DNA from: Nitrospirota bacterium
GTDB taxonomy: Bacteria > Nitrospirota > Thermodesulfovibrionia > Thermodesulfovibrionales > Magnetobacteriaceae
Direction: 5' to 3'
DNA: 24,559 bases
NCBI GenBank assembly: GCA_015233265.1
Contig: JADFXZ010000014.1
Coordinates: 1-24,559 of the forward strand
The position numbers and the translations under genes were made by a program. Numbering within the stretch: the first letter of the stretch is position 1; each line of letters begins with the position of its first letter. Below, piece after piece: positions 6,268 through 13,938 of this stretch. A model generated the notes under the pieces. The model was not told the DNA's origin. It ran no database searches and saw only the letters and a program-made list of their open reading frames with translations.

Positions 6268-6677
6268 CTTTTGCAACATATTCCCGTCACCAAGATCGGA
6301 ACATAACAAGAGAGACAGTTCCAGCCTTTACTTCGTCATCTATATTTTCAGCAGGGACGGCCCAAGAGCATATTCCTGAATTCGGAGGCAAGGGACTGTT
6401 TGCCCCGATATGGTCAATCACTGATAGGGCAGAGAAACGACAGCTTTCCAAGCCGATTAAAGTGCATATTTATATGGAAGAGGAAGTTTTTTTTGCTGAG
6501 AGTGAGACCCTTGTAGTGGTTGGCACTGGCAGTTCGGAAAATGAGGCGATTGATGACATGTGCAAGCACATTGTCCATTTTTATCACTATTACAGGAAAC
6601 TGCCGTTGGATAAAGTTACCGGTGATGCCATAAGGTTGAAGAAAATATATGAGACCCTTTTTGTTGAGACAAAGTAA
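6264..6677 (+). CDS. HicB-like hypothetical protein
   Basis: The 137-aa product overlaps the previous gene by 4 nt. Its C-terminal half (about residues 66-110) reads 'KPIKVHIYMEEEVFFAESET' then 'VVVGTGSSENEAIDDMCKHI'. This resembles the HicB partial RNase-H-like fold, in which a strand pair is followed by G-x-S-x-x-E-A and a helix. The N-terminal half (Ser/Thr-rich, 'FTSSSIFSAGTAQEHIPEF') is unlike HicB and unrecognised. No C-terminal DNA-binding domain typical of HicB antitoxins is obvious. The gene lies immediately before a HicA-like gene, which is why I propose an antitoxin role; the sequence resemblance alone is modest. Confidence 0.6.
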   Translation: MTFATYSRHQDRNITRETVPAFTSSSIFSAGTAQEHIPEFGGKGLFAPIWSITDRAEKRQLSKPIKVHIYMEEEVFFAESETLVVVGTGSSENEAIDDMCKHIVHFYHYYRKLPLDKVTGDAIRLKKIYETLFVETK

Positions 6678-6679
6678 CG

Positions 6680-6964
6680 GTGCCGATAGAGCGAAAACAG
6701 ATTGAGACATCTCTTCAGAAAAAGGGGTTTGTTCAGGAGGGAGGAGACCACAAATACTTTTATCATGAAGTTGACGGTAAGCGGACAGGCGCCTATGCTT
6801 TCACATCCCGCGGCACTGGACATAAAACCTATACTGACAATCTGCTTGGCGCTATGAAAATACAACTGAGGCTTGACTCGCTGAATCAGGTGAAAAGACT
6901 GCTTGAGTGTCCAATGGACGGCGAAGAATATAATAAGATATTAAGACAAAAAGGCGTCTTATGA
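6680..6964 (+). CDS. HicA-like small protein
   Basis: The 94-aa product starts at GTG 6680, 2 nt after the previous stop. 'SLQKKGFVQEGGDHKYFYHE' recalls the HicA/YcfA core, where 'L-x-x-x-GF' is followed by a Gly-x-His motif whose His is catalytic in mRNA interferase toxins. A basic strand and a GTGHKTYTDNLLGAMKIQL segment follow, replacing the usual short 'I-x-x-GTLRSILKQAGL' tail. At 94 aa it is longer than most HicA (about 60-80 aa). Toxin activity is inferred from the His motif and operon position. It could equally be a related dsRNA-binding-fold protein with another role. Confidence 0.55.
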   Translation: MPIERKQIETSLQKKGFVQEGGDHKYFYHEVDGKRTGAYAFTSRGTGHKTYTDNLLGAMKIQLRLDSLNQVKRLLECPMDGEEYNKILRQKGVL

Positions 6965-7234
6965 CGCCGATGCAGTAGAGGTTGAGTTCCATCCGCCACA
7001 GCGGATACCATTCATGGCCGATATAAGGGATAAAAGAGCTTTGCACCTTATGTGTCGAGGAAGTATCGTTTAATGGGGTCGACAAGGCATTGAATCAGAT
7101 ACCTCATCCCCGTGAGTCTGTCGAAAAATTGATAGATGCCGCTCAGGTCAAAATGCCGGAGGTACTGCCCAGCAAAGGTATCATTGTAACCACTAAGAAA
7201 AAACTGACCTCCCGCCGTATTATAAAATAATATC
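6965..7234. other. Gene-poor stretch with a decayed coding signal
   Basis: No intact gene can be supported. On the plus strand, frame 'VEEVSFNGVDKALNQIPHP' through to 'IIVTTKKKLTSRRIIK' (about 7053-7230) has purine-rich first codon positions as in real genes but no start and an upstream stop. On the minus strand, a 69-codon ORF begins with GTG inside the 50-bp repeat and ends at 7048; it has no good ribosome-binding site. One of these is probably the remains of a gene. Confidence 0.3.
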
Positions 7235-7284
7235 ATATGCTTACAGCCTTTTATCACACTTTTTTACCAGGAACATCCGCTATA
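7235..7284. repeat. Copy B of the 50-bp dispersed direct repeat
   Basis: It matches positions 1-50 at 46 of 50 sites in the same orientation, and similarity ends abruptly at 7285. Copy B lies outside the tRNA attachment remnant while copy A lies inside the element, so the repeat is not simply the element's own end. Confidence 0.75.
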
Positions 7285-7334
7285 AGAAATAGTGTCTCTC
7301 CTCAATTATACTCATCAGACATACTCTATACTCC

Positions 7335-7538
7335 TCACTCCTCATACGCTCCACTTATTCCAATAGTTACATCACCACCTTTTATCTGAGGAAAGTTCGG
7401 AATCTCTTTTATAATCCCCTTACTCTTCAACCATACAAAATCACTGTGCAGCCCATCGAGAATGTTCCGGCGTGTTGTTATTTTCAACTTTTTCTTAGCA
7501 AGTTTATCTTTAAAGGCTTCGATGTGCCGAAACTCCAC
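7335..7538 (-). pseudogene. Tyrosine recombinase fragment (core-binding domain)
   Basis: The 67-codon frame reads 'EFRHIEAFKDKLAKKKLKI' then 'RRNILDGLHSDFVWLKSKG' and 'IIKEIPNFPQIKG', the SAM-like core-binding region of phage-type site-specific integrases. The catalytic domain (Arg, His-x-x-Arg, Tyr) is missing: after 'GGDVTIGISGAYEE' the frame stops and the DNA turns into low-complexity GAGGAGT-like sequence. Upstream, pieces of the preceding integrase segment can be read only in shifted frames. It is a dead remnant and cannot be the integrase of the element at the left, which is on the other side of the tRNA fragment. Confidence 0.75.
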
Positions 7539-7699
7539 TATAGCAACTGTTCACGTCTCGTCTGATATGTATGTCCGCCTGGCTCATATAAAACCCATTG
7601 CAATCTTTATAATCAATCGTTCACGTCAGTAAGTAACCCCCCCCTGAAGCGCATTCCTGCTCCTCAAGGGGGATGTGTACTGTCAATCCATCCCGCCTT

Positions 7700-7879
7700 T
7701 TAGTATGGCGGTGGTGGCGGCGGATATGCCGGTGGCGGTGGTGGTGGATATGGTCCCGGCGGTGGATATGGCGGTGGCACCGGATTACCATACGGTGGTG
7801 GCGGCGGTGGCGGCTCTATTGCGGCAATACACCCCGACAATGCTGTAACCAATAGTAATAACGCTATCAGTCTCTTCAT
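7700..7879 (-). CDS. Short proline-rich lipoprotein
   Basis: The 59-aa product starts at ATG 7879 with CAGGAGGG upstream. Residues 1-16 form a lipoprotein signal peptide (MKRLIALLLLVTALSG) with lipobox L-S-G-C, so Cys17 should be lipidated. Everything after 'IAAIE' is a run of Pro with scattered Tyr, Gly and Ala (PPPPY and PPPG-like units). Such tails form extended rods that can span or line the periplasm. The gene lies 98 nt downstream of bioA and has its own ribosome-binding site. An ORF extending to 7960 lacks a better start. No specific function can be given. Confidence 0.65.
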   Translation of the reverse strand: MKRLIALLLLVTALSGCIAAIEPPPPPPPYGNPVPPPYPPPGPYPPPPPPAYPPPPPPY

Positions 7880-7977
7880 GTTCGTAACCCTCCTGTTTTC
7901 ATTCACTCTACTGATTAATCCTACCCCTGATTGCCCCACATTGTCAAGCGCCGTGCGCACGGCTGTAAAACGTGAGG

Positions 7978-9345
7978 TTATTCTGTAACGTTGATGATGG
8001 ACTCTTCAAGACGTTGCAGCATCGCGCTCAGGTTGTCTTCCGATATGACTAATGGAGGCATTATTACTATGCAATCCCCAAGCGGCCTTAAAAACACACC
8101 CTTTTCCCTTACGTCCAGAACGACGCGCCATCCCATCTTCTCATCGGCTGGGTATGCCTCACGCGTCTTTTTATCGCGTACAAGCTCCACGCCGGCCATA
8201 AATCCGGCGCTTCTGACATCGCCCACATGACCGCAGATGTGTAATATTCGCTTGAGCCATTGAGCGAGGATTTCGATTTTTGGCCTCAGCTGGTTTAATG
8301 TGTCTTCCGTTTCAAACAGGTCAAGCACTGCAAGGGCAGCGGCACAGGCTAGTGCGTTGCCAGTATAGGAATGTCCGTGAAAAAACGTCTGCCCCACATC
8401 GCCCAAAAAGGCATTGTATATCTCATCAGTTGCAACTGTGACGGCCAAGGGCAGATATCCGCCCGTTATCCCCTTTGACAGACACATTATATCAGGGACA
8501 ACTTCCTCTGCCCCGCAGGCAAACATCCCGCCCGTCCTTCCAAATCCAGTTGCAATCTCATCGGCTATGAAAATCACCCCGTACTTAGCGCACAAACCAT
8601 GAACTCCGCGCAAAAACCCCTCAGGGGCGGCTATCATCCCGCCGGCTGCCTGCATCTTAGGCTCTATTATCACGGCGGCTGTCTCATTTGCGTGTTCTTT
8701 TAATATCTTTTCCATTTCACTGAGGCAGGCCATCGCGCACGACGCAGGTTCAAGCCCCAGCTCACACCTGTAACAGTACGGGGCAGGACTTTTAAAAGTC
8801 TTAAACAGCAGCGGATTAAATGTGCTGTGAAATATATCTATCCCCCCGACGCTCACAGCACCAAGCGTGTCGCCGTGGTATGCCCGGTTTAGGGACAGGA
8901 AGGCGTTTTTGCCCGTTACGCCCTTATGCAGCCAGTACTGAAAGGCCATTTTAAGGGCAACCTCTACCGCCGTTGAGCCGTTGTCAGAGTAGAAGACCTT
9001 CGTCAGAGGCGGCCTGCCTTGAGACACAAGAGATTTGCCAAGAAGTTTTACCAGCCTTACGGCAAGCAATATGGACTGCTCCCCGGCTAGCCCCAAAAGT
9101 GTGGCGTGGGCAATCTTATCAAGCTGCGCCTTGATGGCATCGTCGATTTCCTTTTTCCTATGGCCAAAGATATTCACCCACAAAGAGGACACGCCATCAA
9201 GATACCACCTGCCGCGGGCGTCCTTGATAAAACACCCGCTGCCCTCTGTAATTACAATAGGCGTGCCAGCCACCCAATCCCTCATCTGAGTAAATGGATG
9301 CCAGACGTTGAGCTTATCAAGCTGCCCGAGGGCGCGGTTATCCAA
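7978..9345 (-). CDS. bioA: Adenosylmethionine-8-amino-7-oxononanoate aminotransferase
   Basis: This class III PLP aminotransferase converts 7-keto-8-aminopelargonate to 7,8-diaminopelargonate using S-adenosylmethionine as amino donor, in biotin synthesis in the cytoplasm. The 455-aa length is normal for BioA. Recognisable parts are 'WHPFTQM' (residues 15-21, the BioA-type N-terminus), 'DNGSTAVEVALKMA' (121-134), 'YHGDT' (156-160), the cofactor Asp in 'ADEIATGFGRTGG' (261-273), and the PLP Lys in 'LSKGITGGYLPL' (Lys291). The start is TTG with GGGGG 5 nt upstream, because the ATG above it runs into a stop. No other biotin genes are in the window. Confidence 0.95.
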   Translation of the reverse strand: MDNRALGQLDKLNVWHPFTQMRDWVAGTPIVITEGSGCFIKDARGRWYLDGVSSLWVNIFGHRKKEIDDAIKAQLDKIAHATLLGLAGEQSILLAVRLVKLLGKSLVSQGRPPLTKVFYSDNGSTAVEVALKMAFQYWLHKGVTGKNAFLSLNRAYHGDTLGAVSVGGIDIFHSTFNPLLFKTFKSPAPYCYRCELGLEPASCAMACLSEMEKILKEHANETAAVIIEPKMQAAGGMIAAPEGFLRGVHGLCAKYGVIFIADEIATGFGRTGGMFACGAEEVVPDIMCLSKGITGGYLPLAVTVATDEIYNAFLGDVGQTFFHGHSYTGNALACAAALAVLDLFETEDTLNQLRPKIEILAQWLKRILHICGHVGDVRSAGFMAGVELVRDKKTREAYPADEKMGWRVVLDVREKGVFLRPLGDCIVIMPPLVISEDNLSAMLQRLEESIINVTE

Positions 9346-9368
9346 TGATGTCCCCCATATTATCAGGG

Positions 9369-9398
9369 ATTTTAGGCAATGCAGTACAGTATTGTCAA
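9369..9398 (-). promoter_or_regulatory. Sigma70-type promoter of bioA
   Basis: The -35 hexamer TTGACA (9398-9393) and the -10 hexamer TAAAAT (9374-9369) are separated by 18 bp. Transcription would start about 17 nt before the bioA start codon, giving a short leader. No BirA-like operator palindrome was recognised. Confidence 0.55.
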
Positions 9399-9420
9399 TA
9401 TTTGTTGAAATGTTTTTGAA

Positions 9421-9450
9421 TTGCGCACACCGGCATAGTTATGTTAGAAT
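9421..9450 (+). promoter_or_regulatory. Promoter of the GAF-HD-GYP gene
   Basis: TTGCGC (9421-9426) and an extended -10, TGTTAGAAT (9442-9450), are separated by 18 bp. The start codon follows 34 bp later, preceded by a GAGGTG ribosome-binding site. It diverges from the bioA promoter within 60 bp. Confidence 0.45.
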
Positions 9451-9484
9451 GACGTAGATTCACACATCGGCGAGGTGCCTGACA

Positions 9485-11248
9485 ATGGATTATTCTAAGG
9501 CAACAGAGTTCGAAAGTTGCAGCGTTATACTCAGGGGTATAATAGACTATCTCGAAGAGACGTGCGGCGGCGATACATCGTTAAATGCCAACCAGAAGGC
9601 CATGATTGCCGATGTGGAGAGTTACATTGAAAGCCAGGCAAGGCTCAAGAGAAAACTCCTGCAAATTGGAATTGCCCTGTCAGCTGAGAGAAACATCGAC
9701 GCGTTGCTTGAGATGATTGTCGCTGAGGCGATGGACTTCACTAACGCTGACGGCGGCACGCTCTACATTATCTCACCTGATGAGCAATCCTTGATATTTA
9801 AGATAGTTCGGACTAATTCGTTAAAGATAAAAAAAGGCGGACTAAGCGGCGACCCTCTCCCGTTTAACCCCGTGCCGCTTTATAAGGCTGACGGCACAAG
9901 AAATATACAAAACGTATCATCATATGTGGCCTTAACCGGTGAAACCATTAACTTACCAGATGTATATGAGGTAGAAGGGTTTGACTTTAAGGGGACGAGG
10001 GAATATGATAAGAAATACAACTATCGCTCCTGCTCGATGCTCGTTACCCCGCTTAAAAACCATGAACGCGAAATAATCGGCGTCCTGCAGCTTATTAATG
10101 CCACAGGCCGCAACGGCAATACGATACAATTCTCTACAGATTATCAATTTTTAATTGAAGCCATGGCCTCACAAGCGGCTATCGCCATTACAAACACAAC
10201 GCTTATCAGGGAGTTGAAAGACTTATTAAATTCCTTTGTCAAGGTCATTGCAACGGCAATTGATCAGAAATCCCCATATACGGGCGGCCATATGAGACGA
10301 GTGGCTGAGCTGACTCTGGATATGGCAATGGGACTGTGCAACTCGGAAGACAACAAGTGGGAGAATTTCAGCCTTACACCCGATGAGTATGAAGAGTTAA
10401 AGATAGCCTCCTGGATGCACGACATTGGAAAGATAACCACCCCCGACCAGGTGTTTGATAAGTGTACAAAACTTGAGACCTTTTATGACAGAATCAATGC
10501 GGTGACAATGAAGCTTGAGATATTTAAAAGAGACATAGAAATAAAATATTTAAAGAAGAAGGCTGAGCTTGAGGCAGAACACGGCGGTAACGGCCACAGC
10601 GCCCTGCAAAGACTCGACGAGGATTTCACGCGCCGCCTGAGTGAAATCGACGACGACGTTGAGTTTCTCAAGAAGGTCAATATTGGGGGCGAGTTTGTCT
10701 CCGACGATAAAATCGAAAGGCTGCAGAAGGTTGCCTCATACAAAATTGCAATTGGCGGCAAGACTGAAGCCCTGTTAAACGACGATGAGTTAATCAATCT
10801 GTGCATACGCAGAGGAACACTGACCGATGCGGAGCGCAAAAAAATGAATGAACACGTAGAGGTAACATACAAGATGTTGAGCCAGCTGCCGTGGCCTAAG
10901 AAGATGAAACACATCCCCATTTATGCCTGCCAACACCATGAAAAACTCGACGGCACCGGCTATCCAAACGCTGTCCCCGCAGAGAGGCTCTCAACACAGT
11001 CAAGAATAATGGCAATAGCAGACATATTTGAGGCCCTCACGGCGGCGGACAGGCCATACAGGCCGGGCAAAAAGCTCTCCGAGTGTGTTACAATACTGGG
11101 GTTCATGGTAAGAGATAAACATATCGATAAAGAACTGGTCGATTTTTTCATCACCTCAGGCTTGATGGAGCATTATGCGAAAAAGGAGATGAAGGACTAC
11201 CAGTTAGATGACTTCGTATACAACGGCAAAGAATACAAAGTTCAGTAA
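9485..11248 (+). CDS. GAF-HD-GYP protein, probable cyclic-di-GMP phosphodiesterase
   Basis: The 587-aa cytoplasmic protein has a GAF sensor domain (about residues 58-242, with 'GVLQLINATG' near its end) and a C-terminal HD-GYP domain. The visible catalytic parts are 'HMRRVAELT' (His269), 'MHDIGK' (His312-Asp313), 'HHEKLDGTGYP' (484-494) and 'IADIFEALTAADRPYR' (511-526). HD-GYP enzymes hydrolyse cyclic-di-GMP to pGpG or GMP. Between HDIGK and the GYP half lies a charged insertion of about 100 residues (330-445) with a coiled-coil part (FKRDIEIKYLKKKAELEAE), absent from short HD-GYP proteins. The ligand of the GAF domain is unknown. All catalytic residues appear to be present. Confidence 0.92.
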   Translation: MDYSKATEFESCSVILRGIIDYLEETCGGDTSLNANQKAMIADVESYIESQARLKRKLLQIGIALSAERNIDALLEMIVAEAMDFTNADGGTLYIISPDEQSLIFKIVRTNSLKIKKGGLSGDPLPFNPVPLYKADGTRNIQNVSSYVALTGETINLPDVYEVEGFDFKGTREYDKKYNYRSCSMLVTPLKNHEREIIGVLQLINATGRNGNTIQFSTDYQFLIEAMASQAAIAITNTTLIRELKDLLNSFVKVIATAIDQKSPYTGGHMRRVAELTLDMAMGLCNSEDNKWENFSLTPDEYEELKIASWMHDIGKITTPDQVFDKCTKLETFYDRINAVTMKLEIFKRDIEIKYLKKKAELEAEHGGNGHSALQRLDEDFTRRLSEIDDDVEFLKKVNIGGEFVSDDKIERLQKVASYKIAIGGKTEALLNDDELINLCIRRGTLTDAERKKMNEHVEVTYKMLSQLPWPKKMKHIPIYACQHHEKLDGTGYPNAVPAERLSTQSRIMAIADIFEALTAADRPYRPGKKLSECVTILGFMVRDKHIDKELVDFFITSGLMEHYAKKEMKDYQLDDFVYNGKEYKVQ

Positions 11249-11303
11249 TCACTTGCCGCGTGTGCTACCGCAAATGAAGACATAATAAGGAGGAACTAAA
11301 CAG

Positions 11304-11921
11304 ATGAAAAACGCAGTTAAGCTCCTGTCGTTTAATACATTTATACCGGTGTTTTATCCGGCGCTGATGCTCCCGATAAGGCCGTGGCGCAGCAAGGCAA
11401 TTAAGATGTTGGATTTTCACACCGGCGACAGGGTCATAGTGCCTGGCGTGGGAAGCGGTCACGACATTTCGTCTATCCCTAAGGACGTACACATCGACGG
11501 CGTTGACATCAGCGACGTTATGCTTGGCATTGGAAGGCTGAAACTCAAGCTCTTTGGCCGCGACAAGCACGTAACCCTCAATAAGATGGACGCCGAGAAT
11601 CTGCTCTTTGACGACAATACATTTGATAAGGCAATATTGAGCCTATTCCTTACCGTGGTGTTTGACGCAAAGAAGGCATTTAAAGAAATCGTCAGGGTGG
11701 TAAAACCCGGCGGACAGATTCTCATATTTGACCATCTGTTTCGAAAGGGCGACGTACCTGGTATAATTACCAAGCCTATCGACGCGGTACTAAGTTACAG
11801 CTTTGCCTCTGTTGCAAGGGTGCTTGATGACATAATCGAAGGCCAACCGGTTACGGTGGGAAAAATAGTAAAAGGCGACCCAGTGGGGTTTATAAAGGGC
11901 TTTTTGCTGGTTAAACACTAA
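11304..11921 (+). CDS. Class I SAM-dependent methyltransferase
   Basis: The 205-aa product has SAM-binding motif I 'VIVPGVGSGHD' (residues 44-54), the acidic end of strand 2 'IDGVDIS' (64-70), 'NKMDAENLLFDDNTFD' and the post-motif 'VVKPGGQILIFDH'. The layout is that of the UbiE/phospholipid methyltransferase group. The N-terminus has hydrophobic residues with Pro (FIPVFYPALMLPIRPW) that may lie against a membrane. Substrate cannot be told; a lipid or quinone is a guess from the family. It begins 55 nt after the HD-GYP gene with AGGAGG upstream and may share its transcript. Confidence 0.85.
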   Translation: MKNAVKLLSFNTFIPVFYPALMLPIRPWRSKAIKMLDFHTGDRVIVPGVGSGHDISSIPKDVHIDGVDISDVMLGIGRLKLKLFGRDKHVTLNKMDAENLLFDDNTFDKAILSLFLTVVFDAKKAFKEIVRVVKPGGQILIFDHLFRKGDVPGIITKPIDAVLSYSFASVARVLDDIIEGQPVTVGKIVKGDPVGFIKGFLLVKH

Positions 11922-11943
11922 CCCGCCCTGCTATTTGAACACT

Positions 11944-12663
11944 ATGGGAAACGGACTGATATATCCAGAGATATTTAATGGCCTGGGGATTACGGCCTTT
12001 TTCACGGGCAAGCAAGTGGGAATCGATAAGACAAAATTCGCACTGCCCTATGAGCCTGAGCCTATTCTCTATATGCCAGTCCAAAAACACACCGCCACGG
12101 TGATTGTGCTCAGAAAAGGCGCATCAGTCCCTAACCATACTGATGATCAGCGCATAGGCGACGCCGTCGTCACTGACCGGCAAGACATATTAGCCGGTGT
12201 GCGCACGGCGGACTGCGTCCCTATTTTATTATACGACGCGGCTTTAGGCATAGCAGGGGCTGTTCACGCAGGTTGGCGCGGCACGGCTCAGGGTATCTTA
12301 AAGGCAGCGATAGAGACCTTCATAACAGGGTTTAAATCAAAACCGGAGAATATCTTGATTGCCATTGGCCCGGCCATACGCGGCTGCTGTTATGTCGTAG
12401 GGGAAGAGGTAGTTGAGGCTGTTACATCAGTAACCGGCGCTGGGGATTATACAACTATAAAAAACGGCGCACCATACATCGATCTCGTGCGGGCCAACTC
12501 TGCCCAGGCCTTGTCTTTGGCAATTAAGCCAGCAAATATCTGGACATCCGGCAGCTGTACCGCTTGTGATTCAGCTCATTTTAATTCATTCCGCAAAGAG
12601 GGTACCATAAGGGGAAGTCAGGGGGCATTCATATGCCCGGGGCCAAGACCACACACACAATGA
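11944..12663 (+). CDS. pgeF: Peptidoglycan editing factor / YfiH-type purine nucleoside phosphorylase-like protein
   Basis: The 239-aa product belongs to the family once called multicopper polyphenol oxidase or laccase-domain proteins. Family motifs are clear: 'VRTADCVPILLYD', 'AVHAGWRGTAQGIL' (metal His), 'AIGPAIRGCCYVVG' and 'GSCTACDSAHFNSFRKEG'. E. coli PgeF removes L-Ser-containing errors from muropeptide precursors, while other members phosphorolyse purine nucleosides using a zinc site. I chose ATG 11944; TTG 11935 is also in frame and neither has a strong ribosome-binding site. The stop overlaps the tsaE start as ATGA. Confidence 0.9.
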   Translation: MGNGLIYPEIFNGLGITAFFTGKQVGIDKTKFALPYEPEPILYMPVQKHTATVIVLRKGASVPNHTDDQRIGDAVVTDRQDILAGVRTADCVPILLYDAALGIAGAVHAGWRGTAQGILKAAIETFITGFKSKPENILIAIGPAIRGCCYVVGEEVVEAVTSVTGAGDYTTIKNGAPYIDLVRANSAQALSLAIKPANIWTSGSCTACDSAHFNSFRKEGTIRGSQGAFICPGPRPHTQ

Positions 12664-13106
12664 CCCTGATGAGCAATTCACCTCATGAGACGCAAGCGAT
12701 AGGCCGCCGCATAGGCAGCTTCATGATTGAGGGGCGCAGTGTGTTTATCAGCGGAGAGCTGGGCGCCGGTAAGACAACGCTCATAAAAGGCGCCGGCTCT
12801 GCCTTCGGCATACCTGAGCGTGACATCACAAGCGCCACTTATACGATAATTGCCGAATACATGGGCAGCGTGCCCTTCTACCACATCGACCTCTACCGAC
12901 TCGACAATGTTAATGAGATAGAGGAAGCCGGCGTCTTTGACTGCATAGGACAGGGAAAAGCGGCCGCGGTGGAATGGGCGGAGAAACTTGACGGAAGCTT
13001 AAGCGCTGATATCAGCATAGCGATAGCATACGGCGAAAACGACACGAGACTTATAACAATAGAAGGGATAGATGAAAAAGATTGGGATAGTAACCAGACC
13101 GGGTAA
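12660..13106 (+). CDS. tsaE: tRNA threonylcarbamoyladenosine biosynthesis ATPase TsaE
   Basis: The 148-aa product matches TsaE in size and motifs: Walker A 'GELGAGKTT' (32-40), 'SATYTIIAEY' switch region, 'FYHIDLYRLDNVNEIEEAG' and 'AAAVEWAEKL'. TsaE is the ATPase that works with TsaB and TsaD to make t6A37 in ANN-decoding tRNAs; those partners are not in the window. The ATG at 12660 overlaps the pgeF stop by 4 nt; an in-frame ATG at 12633 would give a longer overlap. The end overlaps nadK by 35 nt, so the run is tightly coupled. Confidence 0.93.
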   Translation: MTLMSNSPHETQAIGRRIGSFMIEGRSVFISGELGAGKTTLIKGAGSAFGIPERDITSATYTIIAEYMGSVPFYHIDLYRLDNVNEIEEAGVFDCIGQGKAAAVEWAEKLDGSLSADISIAIAYGENDTRLITIEGIDEKDWDSNQTG

Positions 13107-13938
13107 GGGCGAGGCGATTGAGATATTGGCCGGGCTGATTCCCTGGCTCAATGACCACGACTGCGAGGTATATGTCGATGCGGACACTGCCAAGAAGTTA
13201 GGAGGTGAAAATGCGGCTTTCAGGGAATGCCTCCGGCAGGATATGCCAGACCATGTTGGGCTGATTATCGCACTTGGCGGCGACGGCACGATGCTTGCCG
13301 CCTCGAGAGTTGCAGCCAGGCGGGGTATCCCTCTGTTTGGGATTAATCTTGGCGGCCTTGGCTTTATTACTGAGGTAAATAAGTCTGAGATATATGAAGT
13401 CATAGAGAAGGTGGTCTCAGGGCAGTGTGATATTGAGCAGAGGATAATGCTCGATGCCTCTGTTATCAGGGCAGGGAAAAAGGCGGCCTCCTACACCGTT
13501 TTAAACGACATCGTAGTAAACAAGGGGGCGCTTGCCAGGATATTTGACATAGAGGTATCAATTGACGGCAGATATGTCACGACGTACAAGGCCGATGGGC
13601 TGATATTTGCTACCCCTACCGGCTCAACCGCATACAGCATGTCAGCCGGAGGCCCGATTCTCTATCCAACCATGCACAGCATCGTGCTGACCCCAATATG
13701 TTCCCATACGCTTACAAACCGACCAATAGTAGTACCGGATGACGCAGCCGTTGAGGCCGTAGTTAAGACCGGCACAGAGGACATATGCCTGACACTTGAT
13801 GGTCAAATGGGCTTTCATCTCAAACAAAACGACATCATCGAAGTCGGAAAGTCGCAATTCAAGACCAGCCTTGTTATTCCATACGAAAGGGACTATTTTC
13901 AGATATTGAGGGAGAAACTCAAATGGGGTCAAAGATAA
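13072..13938 (+). CDS. nadK: NAD kinase
   Basis: NadK phosphorylates NAD to NADP with ATP or polyphosphate in the cytosol. The 288-aa product shows the signature 'ALGGDGTMLAASR' (GGDGT at 69-73), 'FGINLGGLGFITEV', 'VLNDIVVNKG', and the glycine/serine-rich 'FATPTGSTAYSMSAGGPI'. Length is typical. The ATG lies inside the end of tsaE, and the gene overlaps the following uracil-DNA glycosylase by 16 nt, so it is part of the same polycistronic run. Confidence 0.96.
   Translation: MKKIGIVTRPGKGEAIEILAGLIPWLNDHDCEVYVDADTAKKLGGENAAFRECLRQDMPDHVGLIIALGGDGTMLAASRVAARRGIPLFGINLGGLGFITEVNKSEIYEVIEKVVSGQCDIEQRIMLDASVIRAGKKAASYTVLNDIVVNKGALARIFDIEVSIDGRYVTTYKADGLIFATPTGSTAYSMSAGGPILYPTMHSIVLTPICSHTLTNRPIVVPDDAAVEAVVKTGTEDICLTLDGQMGFHLKQNDIIEVGKSQFKTSLVIPYERDYFQILREKLKWGQR

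Noticed and set aside
7630..7680. C-rich/G-rich inverted repeat (CCCCCCTGA with TCAAGGGGG) as a terminator
   Set aside because: The stem contains a mismatch and no T-tract follows on either strand.
7673..7855. Plus-strand ORF rich in Trp and Arg
   Set aside because: It is the reverse strand of the proline-rich lipoprotein; CCN proline codons read backwards give Trp, Arg and Gly.
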